Source of the DNA: Azadirachta indica
Lineage: Eukaryota; Streptophyta; Magnoliopsida; Sapindales; Meliaceae
Direction: 5' to 3'
Assembly: GCA_022749755.1 (NCBI GenBank)
Contig: CM040440.1
Span: forward strand, 21,811,269 to 21,875,268
DNA length: 64,000 nt
Of this stretch, positions 13,601 through 25,865 are shown piece by piece (the stretch's first letter is position 1; each line of letters begins with the position of its first letter). The position numbers and the translations under genes were made by a program. The notes beneath the pieces are model-generated. The model saw only the letters and a list, made by a program, of their open reading frames with translations. It was not told the DNA's origin and searched no databases.

Positions 13601-14179
13601 CCCCATTTTTTTATGTCATGTGTGGATGAGTCTCAACCTAATTCAACTTTGACTTCTTTAGTGCCCATTTTGATTCTGTCAAACTTATCAGCCAATATAA
13701 TCCTAAAGAAGGTTTACATGTTTACACAGTAAATGTTATGAAGCAATGAGAGTATGTTATTATTTTTTTCCTCGTATTTCAATGAAGCACATATAATTTG
13801 GGGTCTTGGTAAAGTCAATTGCATTGAATCTCAAGTTTATTTATGAATTAATGAGTGAAAGGATGTTATTTCCGCTTGATATATATGTGAACCCCTGGAA
13901 AAAATAGAGATTGCACATGCAATGTTTTACTATGGGTTCCGTAAGATAAAAGAAAGAGCTACTATCTAAAACGATGTTGAAACTGAGGGATACACAAATT
14001 GAATAGTCGTTTTCTGTGTGCCCAAGGCCAAAGCCAACAATCCCTTGACACAGCTTAAGAAAATGAAGTAGCTAGCTAGTATTCAACAAAAGGGCCGAAG
14101 AAAGCAGAGATATCTTTTTGCTCTTCAGCGTCGTGTTGTTTAATTTCTGTATTCATCATCTAATGCTCACTGCCCTATT
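10679..14179. other. Intergenic region between FHA gene and ZPR
   Basis: AT-rich, without a credible gene. It contains the 3' untranslated region of the FHA gene, an (AT)-rich tract near 12650-12713, a (CTT)n tract, an (AT)n tract at about 13106-13128, and two copies of AACTTTGACTT (13585-13595 and 13645-13655) carrying W-box cores (TTGAC). The short ORFs here are repeat-driven. Confidence 0.6.
12883..12917. repeat. (CTT)n microsatellite
   Basis: About 11-12 uninterrupted CTT units in the spacer upstream of the ZPR gene. Translated, it gives only a poly-Phe run. Confidence 0.9.
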
Positions 14180-14208
14180 GTAATGATGAGTCCTCGTGCC
14201 ATCATTAC
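14180..14208. promoter_or_regulatory. Inverted pair of HD-ZIP III-type binding half-sites upstream of ZPR
   Basis: GTAATGATG at 14180-14188 and its exact reverse complement CATCATTAC at 14200-14208 are separated by 11 bp. The published HD-ZIP III consensus is GTAAT(G/C)ATTAC with core AT(G/C)AT, so each arm matches the first eight bases. The pair lies about 95 bp upstream of a TATA box and 277 bp upstream of the ZPR start codon. ZPR genes are known to be induced by HD-ZIP III factors, so a direct feedback site is likely but unproven. Confidence 0.55.
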
Positions 14209-14218
14209 AGTAGAAAGA

Positions 14219-14226
<8 letters not shown>

Positions 14227-14265
<39 letters not shown>

Positions 14266-14278
14266 TCTCTCCCTCTCT
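14227..14278. repeat. (CT)n microsatellite in ZPR promoter
   Basis: An interrupted CT tract of about 50 bp between the HD-ZIP III-type sites and the TATA box. Pyrimidine tracts like this are common near plant core promoters. Confidence 0.9.
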
Positions 14279-14302
14279 GATAGTATCACTTTCTTCTCCC
14301 CG

Positions 14303-14310
14303 CTATATAT
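14303..14310 (+). promoter_or_regulatory. Putative TATA box of ZPR gene
   Basis: CTATATAT followed by a CT-rich stretch. It predicts transcription starting near 14335-14345 and a leader of about 145 nt before the ATG at 14485. Confidence 0.45.
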
Positions 14311-14484
14311 CTCTCACATTTTTCATACTATTTTCTCATCAACCCAAGAAATTCTTCTTTCCTAACTCTCTTTTTTACTCTCATCGTTTTCCCTAGTTCT
14401 TACTTCTTAACACAAAATATAAAAACCAAAAAATCATTTCCTTTTTTACATTAAGAAAGCTATATTTAATTCAGAGGAAACAAA

Positions 14485-14904
14485 ATGTGCATGAACTCTG
14501 CAGACTTGTTTCCATGCAGTAGCTTCTATCTTGCTTTTCGAAAAAGACGGCCGTCGGAGCGACAGAGCCTTCGAGTTCGCCGCTTGAACAGGTTAGTTTC
14601 TTCATAACCCTTTTGTGATCTCGTTCTCTCTATCTATATATGGCATATATGTCGAAGTCTAACGGGAGAGTTTAATTATATGGAACGTACAATACATAAC
14701 AGGAGGAGAAGATCATCAAAAGAGGAAAAAAGAAAGAAGGAATATCTAAGGGCAAAGATGGAGTTAAAGAACCTGAGGCTGTACAGGGAGAATGAAATCA
14801 TCATAAAGGAGAATGAAAAGCTGAGAAAGAGAGCTCATCTTCTCCGCCAAGAGAACCGAGATTTGTTGTCCCAGTTGCAGAAAAAGTTCCCCCATAACCA
14901 TTAG
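14485..14904 (+). CDS. ZPR1: LITTLE ZIPPER protein (ZPR1/2-like)
   Basis: A 102-aa protein from two exons (14485-14591 and 14703-14904; 111-nt intron, AACAG|GTTAGT to ATAACAG|G). LITTLE ZIPPER proteins lack a DNA-binding domain and dimerise with HD-ZIP III factors (REV, PHB and relatives) through a leucine zipper, forming inactive complexes in shoot meristem and leaf polarity control. The zipper is clear: L62, I69, L76, L83 and L90 fall exactly seven residues apart, with N66, N73 and N87 also seven-spaced. A basic stretch (R36-K54) precedes it. The N-terminus MCMNSADLFPCSSF resembles ZPR1/ZPR2 leaders, which is why the spliced model is preferred over an unspliced start at 14680 (74 aa). In the spliced frame the intron contains a stop codon, so its retention truncates the protein. 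The choice between ZPR1 and ZPR2 is not secure. Confidence 0.85.
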
Positions 14905-16405
14905 GAAGATGAAGCAGTTCAGGGGACTACCTCTTTGATTTCTTCGATATTAGCTGATATATTCAATAAATTTGCGGTGGGAATCGTATATATAAATATA
15001 TAAGAGAAGTTATTGAGTCTTAATTATGATCTCGCATGGATATAGGGATAGGATATAACATGGGGAATTTAATTAATTATGTAGAATACTAGAATGAAAT
15101 GACTGCATCTAATCTTATGTTGTTCTATATTTCATTTGACAAGAGTGTGTAGGCTCAAGTTGTCAGTATTATATGAGAATTTCATTTGCATTTAATATTG
15201 TTTTGACTGAACTGATTTTGATTAAGCTTCAGCTAGCCATAAGTGTTCATTCAAAGAATGCAATGCTTATTTAAAATTATTTATCCCCACTCACAAGAAT
15301 TAACGTATGCGCACGATCTGGAAAGTACGACTAATGAATGCAACCCACACTTACATCCTTTTCTTCTTTAACTGCTTTCTCCCAGGAGCATGAGGCGCAA
15401 TAAGGCCTCCAATTTATATGGTCTAACTCACGAGTTCAGCCCAATTTATTCCTAGGCCTATTGGGCTTGCCAGTTGAATGAGATATAATAAGACAAAATA
15501 AACAATAAAACTGATGCAAATCTTGGTCAAAAAGGACCCCATAAATATAATACCGTTTGGTCTTTTAATGGTTCCCTAATTTTCTAACATTGAGGTAGAA
15601 AACGCTGAAAGTTGAACTAAGTGGGTCGCTTAGCCGCTAATTAATTACGATTTAAGGAAGCCGGAAGACTCTATGTGATTTTGATGTGAGATGATCTGAT
15701 CTTGGTAGGTAAATTGCAAGTATGCCTCAACTAAATTCCAATAAATTTATAGATAATTTCTTTTTCTATTATTATCTAAAAATAATTTAGAATTAAATTC
15801 TACTGTTCAATGAAAATGCAAGTGTCAATTTTTATTAATTGCTAAAATTGCAAGTAGAATTCATGAGTTTAATACTTCAAGCAAGAGAAACGAAGATACT
15901 AAAAAATCTTAATTCATCATCTTGTATGTCGCGGGAGCGGGAACTACGAAGTCGGTGTTTATAATTATAACGGTCTCGATCGTGCGTAGAGGAGAGGGGT
16001 AATTTCGTCATTTACTGTACCACGCCGCACTAGCGCACTACAAACACAAAAGATCGGCGCGATTTATGAGACACGACCACGAGAGTGGTCCTCATGCAGG
16101 CATAAGCCAGTGATAGTAGTTTCTGGAACAAAGTAATAAATAACGACAGAGAGGAGAATATTTTAGTAATTTTATCACAGTCATTGGGTCCCACTAACCT
16201 GCGATCGTCTCTGTCTCTTCCCAGCTCCTCCAACACTGTGGGTCCCTTCCTCCATCATCACTTTGTTTGAACTTTGAATACAACGAGACCCCCTGAATCT
16301 TGCGTTTTTCTTTTGGAAGGCATCTCTTTTCTGTTTTTCGATTTTTAATGGCGAAAATAATTTGAAACAACAGATAGAAACAGTAAGTAATTGAATTGTG
16401 AAGTG
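14905..16405. other. Intergenic: ZPR 3' region and ARK2 promoter
   Basis: No credible gene. The first part is AT-rich, presumably the ZPR 3' untranslated region. Around 15420-15475 there are GGCCTA and TGGGCTT motifs of the kind found in promoters of growth-related plant genes. The last 200 bp before the kinesin ATG is less AT-rich and probably the kinesin leader. ORFs on the minus strand at 16030-16460 have no protein-like features. Confidence 0.5.
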
Positions 16406-19400
16406 ATGGCTTCGAGTGCATACAGAAATGGTACTGTACAAAAAGGAACTGCGAAGCCAATTTCTGTCACTCCTTCGAATTTGAAGTCATCTTCCTTCAA
16501 ATCTAGGTTTCATCCGTCGCCGGGATCGGGTATTCGGCGCACTAATCCCGCATCTTTCGGAGCCTTCGGTGGAAATGACGGAGGTCAGTCACATTTCACT
16601 TCCTGAGAGCAAGTTACATGTCGATAACATCATTTCTTCTTCTTCTATACTTCACATTGATGACGATTCAAAAATCTCGATGTCGATATATAATATTGTT
16701 TATTGTCAACTGAGTTAATAATATATTTATAAGTTTGTTTGTTAATTCTCGTCGTATATGCTATTTTCATAGAATGTGTGTAGACTGTTTCGCTATGCTT
16801 TGATTTGCTGCGAAGTTGAATGACTCCTTTATAATTTTGTTTAAAAAAAAAATACCAAGGATATATTAGAGAAGAAAAAAACGATAGCCATTCGTTCATT
16901 TTTTGATTGATTTAGTTAACATGATAGAGTGAATTTTGTGTAGTGACTATTAGTTCCAAAAGCATAAGTTGACAGGTACATGTGTACCAATAGTATGTAA
17001 GCTCTGAGACTGGTGTTTTTTGGTTCGACAGTACCCGGAAGAGTTAGAGTGGCTGTAAGATTGCGACCTCGAAATGCTGAAGAACTTGTAGCAGATGCAG
17101 ATTTTGCTGATTGTGTGGAGCTGCAGCCAGAGGTGGTCTCACTCTCATTTTAGCTACCCTGACTTTGGAATAGTTTAAATTTCACTTTGTCTCTTATAGA
17201 TGGTGTTTTGAGTTCTGTGCTAGGTTATAGCTTCGTTGTGCTGCCATTAATCATTTTGGGTTTTTGCTCTACCTCAGCTTAAGAGGTTGAAACTTCGAAA
17301 GAACAATTGGGACTCAGACACTTATGAATTCGATGAGGTTCTTACAGAATTTGCATCACAAAAGCGTGTCTATGAAGTTGTCGCCAAGCCAGTTGTGGAG
17401 GTCTGTTATGTTTCATCTTTGTCATTATTAATTTTTTTTTTAAAGAAACAGCTGAACCCTGTGACATTTGCAGGAAGGTCATGTTTGTGTTACCTTCTAT
17501 CATCCTCACCACCATTTTGCAAATGAATGCTGATTATTGTTTTATTTTCAGCTTTAAAATCACAACATAGTTGCTGTATGCAGCAATCACCATTTTATGG
17601 CTTTTAATTTTGTAGAGTGTGCTGGATGGTTACAATGGGACTGTCATGGCTTATGGTCAGACTGGCACAGGGAAAACTTTTACACTCGGGCGATTGGGGG
17701 AGGAAGATAACTCTTCTCGGGGAATCATGGTCCGGTCAATGGAAGATGTTTTGGCAGATGTTTCTCTGGAGACAGATTCTGTCTGTGTCTCATACTTGCA
17801 GGTTGCTAGGCTCTTACCATGTAAATGCACAAGTTTAGTTGTTTATTGAATTTGAACCTCATTGTAGAATCATTTTTCTTTTTTCACTTGTCATTTTCAA
17901 GTGCTAGTTTATTTTTGAATTATTCTGTCTATTTTTTTTGTTTTGATCATTTCAAAAGTTTATGCATAGTCTCCTGGTTATATAGTTTAAAGTTTCTGAA
18001 TAGTTTTCTTTTCAACAAATATATGTAGCTTTATATGGAGACCATCCAGGATCTTCTTGATCCGACAAATGATAATATTTCCATTGTGGAAGACCCAAAA
18101 ACCGGTGATGTTTCACTACCTGGGGCCACTCTTCTTGAGATTAGGGACCAACAAAGTTTTATGGAGTTGCTGAGATTGGGGGAAGCTCATCGAATTGCTG
18201 CTAATACAAAATTGAACACTGAATCTTCCCGCAGTCATGCTATCTTGATGGTGATAATGATTATCTTCTATTCCTTACGTTTACTTTTAATGCTTATGTA
18301 TCAATGTAAATTATCTGTTGATGAGACTGCATTGTTTTCTTTCATACTTAAGTTTTATGTAATCTGTGCAGATACATGTTAAGAGGTCAGTCGTAGGAAG
18401 AGAAGAAGATTTTTCAAGTGAAACCAATAATGGCTCTCATTTGGTAAAGCCTTCAAAGCCACTTGTACGAAAAAGCAAGCTAGTTATAGTAGATCTGGCA
18501 GGTTCAGAACGTATTCATAAGTCAGGTGCATATTACTACTTGTATTTCTGGGTTTGGAATTGTCTTTTTTCAAAGATTATTTTAAATAATATCTTAATTT
18601 TCACCATTGCACTTTGGAGTCAGAGCTGAGTATGCATTAAATTTTTTCTCTCTTCTTATATTGGCAGGAAGTGAGGGGCATATGTTGGAGGAAGCTAAGT
18701 CTATTAATCTCTCACTTAGTGCTTTAGGGAAGTGTATAAATGCCCTGGCAGAGAATAGTGCTCATGTGCCACTCCGTGATTCAAAACTTACAAGGTTGCT
18801 TAGAGATTCATTTGGAGGTGAGACGCCTTTCATCTGTGTAAGTCACTCAGGCTTCTACATGATCACAATAAAACAGTCATGAGATGGTCTTATGCGATCC
18901 ATTTGTGCTCTCGCTGAATTGTTAATGTGCAAATTTTCTGTCTTGGTGTACATTTTGATTTAGTATTCAAAACTTAAGGCCTTATGGCATTTCAGTTTCA
19001 AGACATTGAAGTTATTGCCATGGTATTGATGACATCTCTTCTTAATACTCTGGTTTACAACTGTCATTATGTTGCAGGAACAGCAAGAACCTCATTAATT
19101 GTGACCATTGGACCTTCTCCACGTCATCGAGGAGAGACTGCCAGTACCATATTGTTTGGACAGAGGGTGAGTTTTATTGTATTTAGTTTATACCGCCTGC
19201 CGTCAAGCTAATAATATATTTTCTATTAATATTTAATATATACTTTTTATCAATATTTAATTAGAGAAGATAGGCTATGTGGCAATATTTTATGGTGGAG
19301 CGCTGGTGGGGTTTGCTTTTTACCTTTTCTTTGATTGGCTTGATTTTTCTTCTTTTTCTTTATATCTGTGATGTCATTTGGTTACATATTATAAGTAGCA

Positions 19401-22400
19401 CTTTATTTTTGTTACATCTTAGGAGTTCTTAATGGATATGCTCTTCATCTATCACAGGCTATGAAGGTGGAGAATATGTTGAAAATAAAGGAAGAGTTTG
19501 ATTACAAAAGTTTGTCTAGGAGGCTTGAAATACAACTGGACAAGCTTATTGCCGAAAATGAAAGGCAACAGAAAGTGTTTGATGATGAAGTTGAGAGAAT
19601 AAATTTAGAAGCGCAAAATCGTATTGCTGAGGTTGAAAGAAATTTCACAGATGCCTTAGAGGTCAGTTCATTGATTTTATATATTGCCTACGTAAGGACC
19701 ACTGTCCCTGCATCAACTTATAACTGATTTTGCATCACATCTATCTTTATGTTATTTCCCTATCGAACATGGTAACGTCCTAGGACTGGACAACAAGAAG
19801 TTGAATCTTGCATTGCTCTTTTTAACTTCCTAATATATCTTTTTCTTCTCATTCTAGGTGTATCCTCTGTTTTGATCTCTGAAACAATGGTCAAAACAGA
19901 GAATATATATATATATATAATTAAAAAAACTGCTTCAGAAATCTTATAGATAAATTTTTCCCTTTTTCATTTTTCCTGATCCTTTTCAAGCAAACAATTT
20001 TTTTTTTTCTTTTTTAATTTAACAAATTTGTGCCTTTGTGTATATTGCACCACACTCACACTTTAAAGTTTGACATTGTCTTTTGTAGAAGGAGAAGTTA
20101 AAGTGTCAGATGGAGTATATGGAGTCAATTCAGAAGCTGGAGGAAAAGATGCTGTTAAATCAGCAGAAGCGAGAGAGTAGTGGCTTTGTCAATGATATAT
20201 GTACTGGAGAGGTACACACTGTGGAGAATCATTTCTTCTGCTTTCTTCCTGTTGCTTGAAGGAGTTGTGTCAAAATTGTGTGAGGCACATTTTGATATTG
20301 TTAACACTTATAGGGACTTATGCGGAGAAATATTGTCTGACTCTTCTCATTAAGTTGGAAGAAATTGTTCGTGAAAATAAGTTAAATTTGTGGTCTTTGA
20401 CGTTAGTGTATTTTAAGATCTGTTAAATATCAACTCTCTTAACTGTTTTATTTATACTAATTTTGACCATTACATTCAACTTCAGATTGCATGGTTTCAT
20501 TTCTCCTATTTTGCAGGGACCTGGGGATTCTGTTGTGGGGGAAGTTGCTGAGATTAGAAAGTTGCTTCAAAATGAAATTCATATGAGAAAGGCAGCTGAA
20601 GAGGAGCTCAACAAGTTGAAGAGTCGACTAGGACAATATGCGATATCAGGGGTATGGTTTCTTGTTCTCAGCTATGTCAGAGTGCATGTATTAAGTTTTT
20701 TGCTTGAATTGAATTCTAAATGTGAATATGTGATGTATATGGGACCTTTTGGTGTTTTAGTCATGTGGAGATATGGAAATGTCAAACCTTCACAAAAGCT
20801 TGGAGGACGAGAGTCGTCAAAAAAAGAAACTTGAGGAAGAAATAGTGATTCTAAGAAGCCAATTATTGCAATTGACTTTTGAAGCTGATCAGGTATTCAA
20901 CTTAGACTTAAGCATGCCCTTTATGCATGAATCAGATCCTCTTTGTTTATGTAACTGAAGATAATGTTATGATGATATTATTACTCTGCACGTAATATGA
21001 GTATAAACTGCAAGGATTGGGTTGGACCAATATGGTCCTTGGCTTCCAATTAAGAGGTCATTGGTTAAATCACCATGGTGCTGCCTACATGGGATGTTAA
21101 ATCATGGCTTTCCTGCTATTGACAGTCGTAGCTGAAACATTAAGATGTGCGAATTCATCAAGAAAGTGTTCTTAAGATTTTCCCACAATCAGCTTACCTT
21201 GAATAATTCTTTTAAAGACTTAAAGTTCCCTTCTGTGTGAGATGAATCTTACTGAGCATGAGCTAATATTTTGCTTCTTGTTGAAATTTTATAATTTTGA
21301 GCAGTAGTTTAGTATCTCTTTTAGTCTTTAAAGCACAAGAATGCACATGTAAGTTATAACTCTTGCCTTGATTCTTACAATTACAGATGAGAAGGTGCCT
21401 TGACAGAGGTGAGTGTGGAAATGCTTTTGCTGGTCTGGATAGGCATTCTCAATTCAGAGACACTGGGAATGGACATAAGGCACCAATTACCACACTTTTT
21501 GAACAAGGTTGTGAATCTGTATTATGTGAATACTGTTTAAACCATGTTTAAGACGTGTTTCTTATAGTTTATCTATTCAATGAATTTGACAGTTGGATTG
21601 CAAAAGATCTTGTCATTGCTTGAGTCAGAAGACGCCAATGTACGAATTCATGCTGTAAAGGTGGTGGCCAACCTAGCAGCTGAAGGTTGGTAATCCTCTT
21701 TTTCCAGGATCATGTATTGATAAGTTTGCTTCTCTTGATTTAAGAATCTCGGTTACTGTTGTTTTTGCACCTTGGTGGTGAAACTATTTTAAAGTGCTTT
21801 GGGATAGTAGACCTAGTTGATTAGATGGTTTGATACTATTCAGGAGTGCCTGTAGTCCTGTGTACTATTATTGCTTTCCTGTTAAGCAAAGGCACCATTA
21901 TACCGGTGGGAGCCAAACTAATTTGTCAACCCTTTTTTTTGAAAAGTTTTTTAATTCCTTTATCTTGTTAGAAGTGAGGAGAATGCATTGAAGATGAAAC
22001 GTTCAACTAACTTGTGAAAAATGATGTGTTCTCATTGTGTTCTAAGCAGAAGCTAATCAGGAAAGGATTGTTGAAGCTGGTGGGCTTTCTTCTTTGCTAA
22101 TGCTTCTTAGAAGCTTCGAGGATGAAACTGTTCGCAGAGTAGCGGCAGGTGCAATTGCCAATCTTGCAATGAATGGTAATTGCAATTTCGATACTTCTTA
22201 TCCTTGAGAGTGCTCTGTGTTACTTTTTTATTTGAGATCATCTCTTAAGTTTCAGATCTCATTTTTCTTATTATCTATTGGTTGTTATTGTTTTTCCCTT
22301 TTGCATAGCAGAAGCCAATCAGGAACTTATAATGACACAAGGAGGAATAAGTTTGTTATCTATGACAGCAGCTGATGCCGAGGATCCTCAGACTCTACGC

Positions 22401-23548
22401 ATGGTTGCTGGAGCTATTGCTAATTTATGTGGAAATGGTATAATGTTCTCTCCTCCGTCTTCTCTGTTATCTCATCTTATGTTTGTGGTCATTCTGTTAT
22501 TGGACTTATGGGATTGTTTCAGTGTCAAATGAAATAGAGGAATCTAGAATTTCTGGTGATTTGTCAAGATGGGAATATGTAAAATCAAATGCATGTAGAA
22601 CAAATTACAGTAGAGGAAGAGAGAATTTTGACACCATTATGCAATTAAAATTGCATGAGAAAATTCAGTTCACCCTTTTTTTGTTTAAAAGAATATTAAT
22701 AATCTGGCATGTAAAGATGTGTAATGCATCTTTTCTATGGCTGGTCTAATCCAGCCTTGCAATTTTTAATGTACTTATTTCTTTATGTTGTCTCCCAGAT
22801 AAGCTTCAAATGAAACTGAGGTCTGAAGGTGGAATTGGGGCCTTGCTAGGAATGGTGAGATGTGGACATCCGGATGTTCTATCCCAGGTTGCACGAGGAA
22901 TCGCCAACTTTGCAAAATGCGAGTCCCGAGCATCTACTCAAGGTTAACATCTTTCTCATGTGTCATTTATCATCTTTCCTGACATTGCAGTTTGGACAAA
23001 TGCAATAACATGTTCCTAGCTCTTAAATTTCAACTTGATTTCACAGTTGTTTGCAAATTTTTTTTTGTTGGAAGTTGCTCAGGAAACTATAGAAATGATA
23101 ATTTTTGTATCAAAATATGTTTTTTTCTTGGTCATGTTTTCTGTAGCCTGATTTATACGCTGCACTGCCACAGGTGTAAAAAGTGGCAGATCTCTTCTCA
23201 TAGAAGACGGAGCGCTTCCATGGATTGTACAAAATGCTAACAATGAAGCTGCACCAATCAGGCGACACATTGAGCTTGCACTCTGCCACCTGGCACAGCA
23301 TGGTATGTCGTTTTCTTCCCTTTTTCTTGTAGAGATATATATATGTTGGGCACATGTTCTTGAAAGACTTCAATTTCCAAATTACAGAAGTAAATGCTAA
23401 GGAAATGATCAGTGGAGGTGCTCTTTGGGAGCTAGTTCGTATCTCACGGGACTGTTCTCGGGAGGACATAAGGAGTTTAGCCCGCCGAACCCTGAGTTCC
23501 AGCCCCACCTTCCGCTCTGAAATGCGGCGGCTGCGGATAGAGCTCTAA
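16406..23548 (+). CDS. ARK2: Armadillo-repeat kinesin (ARK2-like, ungrouped kinesin)
   Basis: An 898-aa microtubule motor from 19 exons: 16406-16583, 17032-17132, 17278-17400, 17616-17801, 18029-18250, 18372-18525, 18668-18817, 19078-19166, 19458-19661, 20089-20211, 20517-20651, 20761-20892, 21387-21507, 21593-21685, 22050-22175, 22312-22437, 22799-22942, 23174-23302, 23388-23548. The motor domain (about 60-405) has the P-loop GQTGTGKT at 148-155, switch I NTESSRSH at 259-266 and switch II DLAGSE at 311-316, so it should be an active ATPase. Coiled coil follows (about 405-630), then four armadillo-type repeats (about 640-890). This motor-coil-ARM order is diagnostic of plant ARK kinesins, which act on root-hair and root epidermal microtubules and on nuclear positioning. 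The Ser-rich start (MASSAYRNG) is closest to Arabidopsis ARK2. Frame and motif continuity across all exons make the model reliable. Confidence 0.95.
21010..21115 (+). mobile_element. Degenerate SINE-like remnant in ARK2 intron 12
   Basis: Inside intron 12 (20893-21386), the stretch around 21035-21075 resembles the 3' half of a tRNA. AAGAGGTCATTGG is followed by TTAAATCACC, as in a decayed T-arm/B-box (canonical GGTTCRANNCC), and upstream lies a GGCTTCCAATT block. No poly(A) tail or target duplication could be delimited. Confidence 0.3.
22306..22314 (+). promoter_or_regulatory. Triple tandem splice acceptor TAGCAGAAG, ARK2 exon 16
   Basis: Three AG dinucleotides three bases apart. The CAG at 22309-22311 was used for the model; use of its neighbours would add or remove one codon (Glu/Ala area at the start of an armadillo repeat) without a frameshift. 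Confidence 0.5.
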
Positions 23549-25865
23549 TTACAGAACTAGTAGGCTTCTTTGAACTTATTCATCCGGTATCCACATCCAT
23601 TCGGCTGATGTCGGGTGCATTGCTGTATAGACTTTGGCTGGGAATCCTCCATCTTTGTAGCTCTCAAATTTTGTTTAAAAGAGAAAGCGAGGGTTGGATT
23701 TGTTGTAATCCTTATCTATGTTTTACCGCCTTTTTGGCCGAGCTAGCAAATTGGGGTCTCCATTCCATTGTTTGGGTCCACGCAAAATGTCAGCTTCGTT
23801 TTTCGATATTTTGTACAAAATTGATTTTATATTAGTAATGAAAATCATCATTCTTTAGTTTTTCTACAACCCTCCCGATGATATTTTTGAACGGCAATTA
23901 ACATAATTTCGTACTTGGAAGTGTTTGCCGCTTAAGTGGAGTGGAAAAAAAGTGTCTTTTGTATGGTTGTTAAGCCAGTCGTTCGTACAAGCCAAGTCTC
24001 GTCGCAGTCATTAGTCGTCGTCAACTATTGGTACCTAACTTAGATTGTAGATGTTTGTCATGTACGAATTTGGCTGCGACGCAGCTACGAGTTTGGGCTC
24101 CAACGGGGTTATTATTATTAATTGGTAAATAATTATAAAGTTTGTCCAAATAATCAAAACTCTTCATTTTTAAATTGTCATGGAACTGCTCATCAATATT
24201 TTAGCTGAAGATGACTCCATATATATTGACAAGAAGTATAAAGTTGCTACTTAATGCTCTAGAGGTGATGTATAGTATGCAGGCATCCCACCCACCATCA
24301 ACAAAACACATTACTATTTCTTGTTCCTTTGTTTTCAATTTTCAGATATCATATCATATCATATCTACCACGTAAATCATGACCACTCACTAGGTAATTA
24401 ATTCTTCAATGTGTCGCATTTTAAACCTCACCCTCCATTCGCCAACAATCATATTTATTCACCTCCAGATGTCTGAAACTTAAATATAAAACCATTATCT
24501 AGTTAAACTGCCTCACTACATAAAAGTTTCTGTGCCCGTAAATTAAGCTAATCAATAGCTGATTCTAGCAGTGTATTGGAAAAATGAGCTTAAGAAACAA
24601 CAATTATTTTCCCATGAGGAGCTAGCTTTATGGGGGGCATATCTGGTTTGTAAAGAAGGAGCAGAGAAGTAGATTTCTTCTTATTCTTATTCTTCTTCTT
24701 CAAGTTAATAATATTGCGGGAAAATGTATAAATTAATCAGACAATAATCAATACAAGGGTAACATAATGATTGGCCACAAAGGCTACAAAAGGGTCCACC
24801 TTATACAAAGCACTGCATGAGCGAAAGAGAATAAGTTATTACAGACGGGATTCTACCCAAGCAAGAATCATCCACAATTATGCATAGAACTGCAAAGTGG
24901 GGGATTTCAAGCTATAAAGTAGCTCTTTGACAATATGGTTGCTATGGATAAAGGAATGCAAAAAGGCATAAATAATAAGAATAGTATCTTTAACATGTAC
25001 TGATAATCATTGAAGTGTAGTTCAAAGAACCTAGAGGTGTTAATCATGAAGAACCTGATCATGCTATCTTCTCAAAGCGCATTAGACATGGTCCACATAA
25101 ATTATCACTTACAAGTTGCACAAACAAGACCCAGAAGAAAATTTAATTATATATAAATATTTTTATATTTTTGGATTAAAAACCTTGTACGCACGAAGGA
25201 ATCGGCAGAGATGAAGCTCCCAAAAACAGCAAGTATTGAACACCACTATGTGACAAAAAAAATGATTTAAAATAATATATATATATATAATTCCAATCAG
25301 TTTTAGAAATCAATATTACTTGATATTTAGGAATTTTTTTTAAGAAAATCTCCAAAAAATAAATCTGATATTTAGGGATTTGATGGGGAGGCAACTTGGT
25401 TAACATGAAAATTAATTATAATGCAAAACACAAGCATAAAGCAAAACAATGAGTATTTGTTCAGCAAGGAAATGTGAGCTATAATATAAGACAAAGAATC
25501 AATATTTTCCTCCATACAGAAGATAATTATTGCAATAAAATTATGTAAATGAATAAAATATGCACGAATATCAGGATGAAGAAGATGAAGAAGAAGAAGA
25601 GATAGGACAATGTTGATATAATAAACAAGGGCAACAATGGTGGCTTAAACCTAAAAGAATAAAACAATACAAAATAAGAGATAAAGAGAAGAATTGGTCA
25701 AGTTAATACATTAGTGAAAATTTCAAAAGAAATAATGGTCAAGCAGGAAGGAAATGTCGTGTTATAGCAGGTGGAATTTTCGTTGCAAAGAAAACCAAAG
25801 CTAGGTTTTCGAAGAGAATCCAGCTTAAGAATCAAGGCAAAGATTTTTATTTTATAATTACTTAC

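Noticed and set aside
14183..14365. 60-codon ORF with a long Ser-Leu repeat
   Set aside because: It is simply the (CT)n microsatellite translated, located in the ZPR promoter.
23110..23508. 132-codon minus-strand ORF opposite ARK2 exons 18-19
   Set aside because: It lies antisense to well-supported armadillo exons and crosses their introns; no domain-like sequence.
25047..25225. Fragments resembling miR167 (GATCATGCT and TGAAGCTCCC)
   Set aside because: They do not form a full mature sequence, the mismatches are too many, and no convincing hairpin pairs them.
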